A DNA stretch of 64,000 nt, from positions 124,001 through 188,000 of the forward strand of contig NZ_FOHX01000010.1 in the NCBI RefSeq assembly GCF_900111685.1, written 5' to 3'. The notes beneath the pieces are model-generated. The model saw only the letters and a list, made by a program, of their open reading frames with translations, did no database searches and was not told where the DNA came from. Below, piece by piece: positions 58,874-64,000 of the stretch (within the stretch, counting starts at the first letter, position 1; each line of letters opens with the position of its first letter). The position numbers and the translations under genes are program-made. The stretch is from Nonomuraea wenchangensis (lineage in GTDB: Bacteria > Actinomycetota > Actinomycetes > Streptosporangiales > Streptosporangiaceae).

Positions 58874-60664
58874 TCAGTCCGTCGTGACACCGGCCGGGCC
58901 GTCATGAGGTGAGGACAGGGCGCGGGCGGCGTGCACCAGCGGCACGTGGCTGAAGGCCTGCGGGAAGTTGCCGACCAGCCGCCCGTAGCGGGGGTCGTAC
59001 TCCTCGGCCAGCAGCCCGACGTCGTTGCGCAGCTCCAGCAGCCGCTCGAACAGCTCCGTCGCCTCCTCCCTGCGCCCCTGCATCGCCATCACCTCGACCA
59101 GCCAGAAGCTGCACGCGAGGAAGGCGCCCTCGCCGCCGGGCAGGCCGTCCACGTCGTTGTCCTCGGCGATCGGGTAGCGCAGGACGAAGCCGTCCGACAT
59201 GAGCTCCTTCTCGATGGCGGCGACCGTGCCCACCACGCGGGGGTCGTCGGCGGGCAGGAAGCCCACCATGGGGATCATCAGCAGCGCGGCGTCCAGCTCG
59301 GACGACCCGTACGACTGCGTGAAGGTGTTGCGCGCGCAGTCGTAGCCCTTCTCGCAGATCTCCCGGTGGATGGTGTCCCGCAAGGTGCGCCACTTCTCGA
59401 CGGGGCCGATGCGGCCGAAGCGCTCGACGTACTTGACGGCCCGGTCGAGCGCCGCCCAGCACATCACCTTGGAGTGGACGAAGTGCCGGCGCGGCCCGCG
59501 CACCTCCCACAGGCCCTCGTCGGGCTCGTCCCAGTGCTCCTCCACGTAGTCGAGGAGCTGGCGCTGGATCGTCCAGGCCCGGTCGTCGGCGGCCAGGCCG
59601 CGGGTGCGCGAGACGAAGAGGCAGTTCATCACCTCGCCGTACACGTCGAGCTGGAGCTGGCGGACCGCCTCGTTGCCGATCCTGACCGGGCGGGAGTCCT
59701 CGTAGCCGTCGAGCCAGTCGAGGCGCAGCTCGGGCAGGCGGCGCTCGCCGGCGACGCCGTACATGATCTGCAGGTCCTGGGGCCGCCCGGCGATGGCCCG
59801 CAGCAGCCAGGACCGCCAGTCGGCGGCCTCCTCCAGGTAGCCGTTGGAGATGAGCGCGTCGAGGGTCAGCGTGGCGTCGCGCAGCCAGCAGAAGCGGTAG
59901 TCCCAGTTGCGCACGCCGCCGAGGTCCTCCGGCAGCGAGGTGGTGGGGGCGGCGACGATGCCGCCGGTCGGCGCGTACGTGAGCGCCTTGAGCGTGATGA
60001 GCGAGCGGTTCACCGCCTCCCGGTAGGGGCCGCGGTAGCTGCACCGCGCCATCCAGTCGCGCCAGAACGCCTCGGTCTCGGCGAGCTGGTCCTCGCACTC
60101 GATCGCGGGCGGCATCTCCTGGTGCGAGGGATGCCAGGTGAACACGAACGGCAGCCGCTCGCCCTCCTTGACGGTGAACGTGGCCCGGTGCGCGTAGTCG
60201 CCGCCCTTCAGCGGCACGGGCGCGTGCAGCCACACCGAGTCGGGCCCGCCGATGGCCTGGAGGTGGCCGTTCGTCCGGCGCACCCAGGGCACGATCCGGC
60301 CGTAGTCGAAGCGCACCCGCAGCACGGTGGAGACCTCCACGCTGCCGGTGACGCCCTCGACGATGCGCACCACGTCGGGGGCGCGGTCGCGGGGCGGCAT
60401 GAAGTCGATGATCCGTACGGTGCCCGTCGGGGTGTCCCACTCGCTCTCCAGGACGAGCGTGTCCGGGCGGTACCGCCGCCGGTCGGCGTGCTTGCGGCCG
60501 GTGGGGCCGAGCCACCAGTGCCCGTTGCGCTCGTTGCCGAGCAGGGACGCGAAGCACGCGGGGGAGTCGAACCTGGGCAGGCACAGCCAGTCGATGGAGC
60601 CGTCCCTGCCCACGAGCGCGGCCGATTGCATGTCTCCGATGAGGGCGTAATCCTCGAGGCGCAT
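58874..60664 (-). CDS. GH15 glucoamylase/trehalase-family glycoside hydrolase
   Basis: The 596-residue cytoplasmic protein starts YALIGDMQSAALVGRDGSIDWLCLPRFDSPACFA, the usual N-terminus of the actinobacterial GH15 group that includes mycobacterial trehalase. The (alpha/alpha)6 barrel has GGVRNWDYRFCWLRDA, the acid Glu region DEPDEGLWEVRG, and the base Glu in LLAEEYDP. It hydrolyses an alpha-glucan or trehalose; which one is not clear from sequence alone. It lies 36 bp downstream of the YczE-like gene on the same strand and is probably cotranscribed. Confidence 0.9.
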   Translation of the reverse strand: MRLEDYALIGDMQSAALVGRDGSIDWLCLPRFDSPACFASLLGNERNGHWWLGPTGRKHADRRRYRPDTLVLESEWDTPTGTVRIIDFMPPRDRAPDVVRIVEGVTGSVEVSTVLRVRFDYGRIVPWVRRTNGHLQAIGGPDSVWLHAPVPLKGGDYAHRATFTVKEGERLPFVFTWHPSHQEMPPAIECEDQLAETEAFWRDWMARCSYRGPYREAVNRSLITLKALTYAPTGGIVAAPTTSLPEDLGGVRNWDYRFCWLRDATLTLDALISNGYLEEAADWRSWLLRAIAGRPQDLQIMYGVAGERRLPELRLDWLDGYEDSRPVRIGNEAVRQLQLDVYGEVMNCLFVSRTRGLAADDRAWTIQRQLLDYVEEHWDEPDEGLWEVRGPRRHFVHSKVMCWAALDRAVKYVERFGRIGPVEKWRTLRDTIHREICEKGYDCARNTFTQSYGSSELDAALLMIPMVGFLPADDPRVVGTVAAIEKELMSDGFVLRYPIAEDNDVDGLPGGEGAFLACSFWLVEVMAMQGRREEATELFERLLELRNDVGLLAEEYDPRYGRLVGNFPQAFSHVPLVHAARALSSPHDGPAGVTTD

Positions 60665-60700
60665 GCTAAGACGCTACTCGCCGCGCGGGTGGTGCCGCGC

Positions 60701-61306
60701 TCACGAGAGCGGGAACCAGCGGGTGAAGAGCTGCGTCAGCGGGCCGACGGCCAGCGCGAACACGAGGGTGCCGAGGCCGGCCGTGCCGCCGAGCAGCCAG
60801 CCCGCGGCCAGCGCGGTGATCTCGATGAGGAAGCGGCCGAGCCGTACCGACAGGCCGAGCCTGGTCAGCCCGGTCATGATGCCGTCGCGGGGTCCCGGGC
60901 CCATGCCGGCGCCGATGTAGAGGACGGTGGCGAGGGCGACCGCGCAGACGCCGGCGGCGACGTACAGGGCCTGGAGGGGGAGCGCGTGCGGCGTCGGCAG
61001 CAGCGCGATCGCGGCGTCGGCGAACAGGCCGAGGAACACCACGTTGGCGATCGTCCCGAACCCGGGGCGCTGGCGCAGCGGGATCCACAACAGCATCACC
61101 AGCGCGCCCACGGCGATGATGACGGTGCCGATGGACACGCCCGTGCGCATGGCGACCCCCTGGTGGAAGACGTCCCACGGGCTGTTGCCGAGCCCGGACT
61201 CCACCTGGAGGCCGATGCCGACGCCGTACAGGGCGAGGCCGCCGTGGAGCCGGGCCAGCCTGGCCGGGAGGGAACGCGGCATGGGAAGGGTCGTGCTGTC
61301 GCTCAT
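60701..61306 (-). CDS. YczE/YitT-like integral membrane protein
   Basis: The 201-residue protein has about five hydrophobic segments and the family signature GVGIGLQVESGLGNSPWDVFHQG with GTVIIAVGALVMLL. A second matching half (GAGMGPGPRDGIMTGLTRL) indicates an internal repeat. Members are often encoded next to MocR regulators, as here, and are thought to be transporters; substrate is unknown. The ATG at 61306 is divergent from the MocR-type gene 63 bp away. Confidence 0.8.
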   Translation of the reverse strand: MSDSTTLPMPRSLPARLARLHGGLALYGVGIGLQVESGLGNSPWDVFHQGVAMRTGVSIGTVIIAVGALVMLLWIPLRQRPGFGTIANVVFLGLFADAAIALLPTPHALPLQALYVAAGVCAVALATVLYIGAGMGPGPRDGIMTGLTRLGLSVRLGRFLIEITALAAGWLLGGTAGLGTLVFALAVGPLTQLFTRWFPLS

Positions 61307-61319
61307 AATGGCATCAGAG

Positions 61320-61368
61320 TGGCAGGGTTCGACTTGCCAAAACAGGGCCAATAACGAAAAGTGGCCCT
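61320..61368. promoter_or_regulatory. Inverted repeats between yczE-like and MocR-type genes
   Basis: Two inverted repeats fill the 62-bp divergent gap. TGGCA at 61320-61324 pairs with TGCCA at 61335-61339, and AGGGCCA at 61344-61350 pairs perfectly with TGGCCCT at 61362-61368, just before the ATG at 61369. They are good candidates for binding by the MocR-type regulator, which commonly controls its divergent neighbour and itself. Confidence 0.6.
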
Positions 61369-62799
61369 ATGCGGCATCTCTCGGCTTCCCAGGTGGCCCG
61401 GCTCGCCGGCGTCGATCGCGGCGCCCGCCCCTACTACCGGGCGCTCGCCGACGGCGTGCGCGCCCGCATCATGGACGGCCAGATCCCGGTACGCGTCCGC
61501 ATGCCCGCCGAGCGCCACCTCGCCGAGGCGCTGCGGGTCAGCCGCACCACGGTCACCGCCGCCTACGACCTGCTGCGCGAGCGCGGCTACCTGGAGAGCC
61601 GCCAGGGCTCGGGAAGCTGGACCGCGCTGCCCGACCCCGCCTCCACCGCCGACAACCCCTGGCTCAGCACCTGCGGCGACGGACTCATCCAGCTCCACAG
61701 CGCCGCCCCGCCCGCGCCCGCCGCGCTGCGCGAGGTGATGCTGGAGGCGGTCGAGGACCTGCCGCGCCACGGCATGGGCAACGGCTACGACCCCATGGGC
61801 GTGCCGCTGCTGAGGGAGCGCATCGCGGCCCGTTACACCGCCCGCGGCGTGGCCACCCGCCCCGAGCAGATCGTCGTCACCGCCGGCTCCCAGCACGCAC
61901 TCCACCTCGTGCTCGGCCTGCTCGCCGGGCCGGGGGACGCGGTGCTGGTGGAGTCGCCGACCTACCCGCACGCGATCGACGCGGCCCGGCTGCGCGGCGC
62001 CCGCATCGTCCCGGTCGGGATCTCCCACGAGGGCTGGCGGCCCGACCTGCTCACGGGCGCGATGCGGCAGTCCGGGGCCCGCCTCGCCTACCTCATGCCC
62101 GACTTCCAGAACCCGACCGGCGCCCTCATGGACGACGCCACCCGCGCCGCCGTGACCGCCGCGGCCCGGCGCCACGACGCGCTGCTGCTCATCGACGAGA
62201 CCTGGCAGGAGCTGGCGATCGACGAGGTGCCGCCCACCTCGCCGATGGCCGCCTTCGACACCGACAGCCGGGTGATCAGCGTCGGGTCGGCGTCCAAGCT
62301 GTGGTGGGGCGGGCTGCGCGTGGGCTGGATCCGGGCCACCGCCGCGCTGGCCCGCCGCCTCGCCACGCACCGCGCGGTCGTCGACATCGCCGGCCCCGTG
62401 CTGGAGCAGCTCGCCGTGGCGCGGCTGTTCGACCGGCTGGAGGAGACCCGCGCCGAACGCCGCCGCGCCCTGCGCGCCTCCCGCGCCGCCCTGGTGGACG
62501 GGCTGCGCGAGCACCTGCCCGGATGGACGTTCACGGTGCCGCGCGGCGGCGGCACGCTCTGGGTCCGGCTGAACGGTGACGCCGCAACCCCGCTCGCCGA
62601 GGCCGCCGCCGGGCACGGCGTCCGGCTCGCGCCCGGCCCCTGGTTCGGCCTGGAGGGCACCCTGGAGGGCTACCTGCGGCTGCCGTTCACCCTGCCGCCC
62701 CAGGCGCTGGCCGAGGCCGTCGTCCGCCTGCGCGCCGCCCGCGAGCACGGCCCCGTCGGCTCCGTCCCCGTCCCCGACTCGCTCAGCGCGATGGTGTGA
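61369..62799 (+). CDS. MocR/PdxR-family regulator (GntR helix-turn-helix fused to aminotransferase)
   Basis: The 476-residue protein has an N-terminal GntR winged helix (YYRALADGVRARIMDGQIPVRVRMPAERHLAEALRVSRTTVTAAYDLLRERGYLESRQGSG). A class I aminotransferase-like domain follows, with MPDFQNPTGALMDD, LLIDETWQELAI and the PLP Lys in SVGSASKLWWGGLRVGWI. MocR regulators bind PLP as effector and control vitamin B6, amino-acid or transport genes. The divergent yczE-like gene is the likely target. It converges with the TRIC-type gene. Confidence 0.92.
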   Translation: MRHLSASQVARLAGVDRGARPYYRALADGVRARIMDGQIPVRVRMPAERHLAEALRVSRTTVTAAYDLLRERGYLESRQGSGSWTALPDPASTADNPWLSTCGDGLIQLHSAAPPAPAALREVMLEAVEDLPRHGMGNGYDPMGVPLLRERIAARYTARGVATRPEQIVVTAGSQHALHLVLGLLAGPGDAVLVESPTYPHAIDAARLRGARIVPVGISHEGWRPDLLTGAMRQSGARLAYLMPDFQNPTGALMDDATRAAVTAAARRHDALLLIDETWQELAIDEVPPTSPMAAFDTDSRVISVGSASKLWWGGLRVGWIRATAALARRLATHRAVVDIAGPVLEQLAVARLFDRLEETRAERRRALRASRAALVDGLREHLPGWTFTVPRGGGTLWVRLNGDAATPLAEAAAGHGVRLAPGPWFGLEGTLEGYLRLPFTLPPQALAEAVVRLRAAREHGPVGSVPVPDSLSAMV

Positions 62800-62808
62800 G
62801 CGGCCCGC

Positions 62809-63417
62809 TCACTGGGAGGCGCCCCTGGCCATCGGGAAACGCCATTTGAACCGCATGGCCGTGATGCGCAGCCCGAAGGCCAGCAGCGCCGCGGCGAGGG
62901 TGGCGGGCCAGCCGTGCATCCCGTATGACGACAGCGCCGCCATCACCCCGGACCCGAGCATCGCCGGCACGGCGTAGAGCTGGCGGTCGTAGAGCAACGT
63001 CGGGATCTCCCCGGCCAGCACGTCCCGCAGCATGCCGCCGCCCACCGCCGTGACGACGCCCAGCAGGGTGGCGTGCAGCGGGTTGAGCCCGTACTCCAGG
63101 GCCTTCTCGGTGCCGACCGCGCAGAACAGCCCGAGCCCGGCCGCGTCCAGCACCAGGATGGCGGGCATCACCCGGGCCACGTGCGGGTGCCAGAAGAAGA
63201 CGATCACCGTGGCGGCCACCGGCACCAGGACGTAGCCGAGGCTCTGGAACGCGATCGGCCGCACGTTGAGTATCAGGTCGCGGACCACGCCGCCGCCGAG
63301 CGCGGTCATCGAGGCCAGCACCAGCATGCCCACCCCGTCCAGCCGTTTGCGCACGCCCATCAGCGCACCGGACAGGGCGAAGACGAAAATTCCGACAAGA
63401 TCCAGGATTTCTGACAC
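62809..63417 (-). CDS. TRIC/UPF0126-family membrane protein
   Basis: The 202-residue protein has seven hydrophobic segments and the duplicated family motif: GGGVVRDLIL in the first half and GGGMLRDVLAG in the second, followed by EIPTLLYDRQLYAVPAMLGS. Bacterial members form trimeric cation channels; some are reported to move glycine. The GTG start at 63417 gives MSEILDLVGIFVFALSGALMG. Its stop is 10 bp from that of the MocR-type gene, and it starts 10 bp after the POT gene stop. Confidence 0.9.
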   Translation of the reverse strand: MSEILDLVGIFVFALSGALMGVRKRLDGVGMLVLASMTALGGGVVRDLILNVRPIAFQSLGYVLVPVAATVIVFFWHPHVARVMPAILVLDAAGLGLFCAVGTEKALEYGLNPLHATLLGVVTAVGGGMLRDVLAGEIPTLLYDRQLYAVPAMLGSGVMAALSSYGMHGWPATLAAALLAFGLRITAMRFKWRFPMARGASQ

Positions 63418-63426
63418 GGTGGATTT

Positions 63427-64000
63427 CTACCGGATCGAGGAGGGAAGGGCCTCCGCGTGGTAGTGCTCGGCCATCAGCACCCGCAGCCGCCGCGTGAACA
63501 TGAACAGCGCCACCCCCGCCACGATCGCCATGACCGCCAGCACCAGGTAGTAGGCCGGCTCCGACAGCACCGCGCCGAGCCGCCCCGTCTGCCCGCCGAC
63601 CGCGTCGCCCACCGAGACCGCGATGAACCACACGCCGAGCATCTGCGCCTTGAACGCCTCCGGCGCCAGCTTCGTCGTCACCGACAGCCCGACCGGGCTG
63701 AGCGACAGCTCGCCGAACACCTGGATCGCGTACACCAGCACCAGCCACCACACCGACACCCGCCCGGACTGGGCCAGCCCCGCCGCCACCGCCATGACCA
63801 CGAAGCTCAGCCCCACCATGACCAGCGCGAAGCCGAACTTCTGCGGCGTGCTCACCCGCGTGCCCAGCTTGACCCAGAGCGCCGCGAACACCGGCACGAA
63901 GATCATGATGAGCAGCGGGTTGAACGACTGCGTCGTGGCCGGCTGGATGTGGACCCCGAACAGCGACAGGTCGGTGTGGTCCGCGGCGAAGGCCAGCAGC
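63427..64000 (-). CDS. POT-family peptide transporter, C-terminal part
   Basis: The frame is open to the right edge, so only the last 190 residues are seen. They hold the late transmembrane helices of a proton-dependent oligopeptide transporter. The PTR2-type patterns are QSFNPLLIMIFVPVFAALWVKLG, YAIQVFGELSLSPVGLSVTTKLAPEAFKAQMLGVWF and a final helix before RRLRVLMAEHYHAEALPSSIR. It imports di- and tripeptides with protons across the cytoplasmic membrane. The N-terminal half lies outside the window. Confidence 0.88.
   Translation of the reverse strand, partial: LLAFAADHTDLSLFGVHIQPATTQSFNPLLIMIFVPVFAALWVKLGTRVSTPQKFGFALVMVGLSFVVMAVAAGLAQSGRVSVWWLVLVYAIQVFGELSLSPVGLSVTTKLAPEAFKAQMLGVWFIAVSVGDAVGGQTGRLGAVLSEPAYYLVLAVMAIVAGVALFMFTRRLRVLMAEHYHAEALPSSIR

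Overview
The window comes from a very GC-rich chromosome with dense gene packing, frequent GTG starts, many 4-nt ATGA/GTGA gene overlaps, DUF574-type methyltransferases, several SpoIIE/PP2C phosphatases, a MbtH-partnered NRPS and carbohydrate ABC transporters without their own ATPase. This is typical of a filamentous actinomycete; Streptosporangiales (Nonomuraea-like) is my guess, not a proven placement. No tRNA, rRNA, CRISPR array or insertion sequence was recognised.

Layout. (1) 1-8.5 kb: the start of a UvrA-like ATPase, a PLP aminotransferase and a membrane SpoIIE phosphatase on the minus strand. Divergent from these are a LanB-type protein (glutamylation half only) overlapping a 483-aa protein that looks like a B12/radical-SAM fold without its cluster cysteines, then a sirtuin and a YchJ-like protein. 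(2) 8.5-20 kb: two paralogous DUF574 methyltransferases in opposite orientation flank a galactan-utilisation locus and a nitric-oxide defence locus. The galactan locus has an ABC importer and LacI regulator on minus and GH42 plus secreted GH53 on plus. The NO locus has an NsrR-like Rrf2 regulator, flavohaemoglobin and a nitroreductase. (3) 20-27 kb: a LacI-GH42-GH31-GH1 operon that suits intracellular xyloglucan-oligosaccharide breakdown. (4) 27-34.5 kb: a ferritin-like protein, GAF-SpoIIE phosphatase, DHFR-like reductase, aldehyde:ferredoxin oxidoreductase homologue and a WD40 Ser/Thr kinase.

(5) 34.6-54.6 kb is the most interesting part: a divergent biosynthetic locus. On minus lie two NRPS genes, the second fused to a thioesterase and a whole MFS exporter, and mbtH. 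On plus seven genes overlap by 4 nt: stand-alone carrier protein, two glycosyltransferases, E1-alpha, E1-beta and E2 of a 2-oxoacid-dehydrogenase-like complex, and a stand-alone condensation protein. The shared promoter region carries a perfect copy and two degenerate copies of the CebR-type box TGGGAGCGCTCCCA, which suggests control by cello-oligosaccharides. Acidic tails on the carrier proteins and basic tails on the glycosyltransferases and condensation proteins suggest docking. My working model is an acyl-S-carrier made by E1/E2, glycosylated on the carrier, joined by the free C protein to a short Gly-Gly-Asp-like peptide and exported by the fused MFS domain.

(6) 54.6-64 kb: an operon of PAS/GAF-SpoIIE phosphatase, a CarH-like B12 sensor and a STAS protein (a candidate light-responsive partner switch). 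After it come a lytic transglycosylase lipoprotein, GH15 enzyme, a YczE/MocR divergent pair, a TRIC/UPF0126 membrane protein and the end of a POT peptide transporter.
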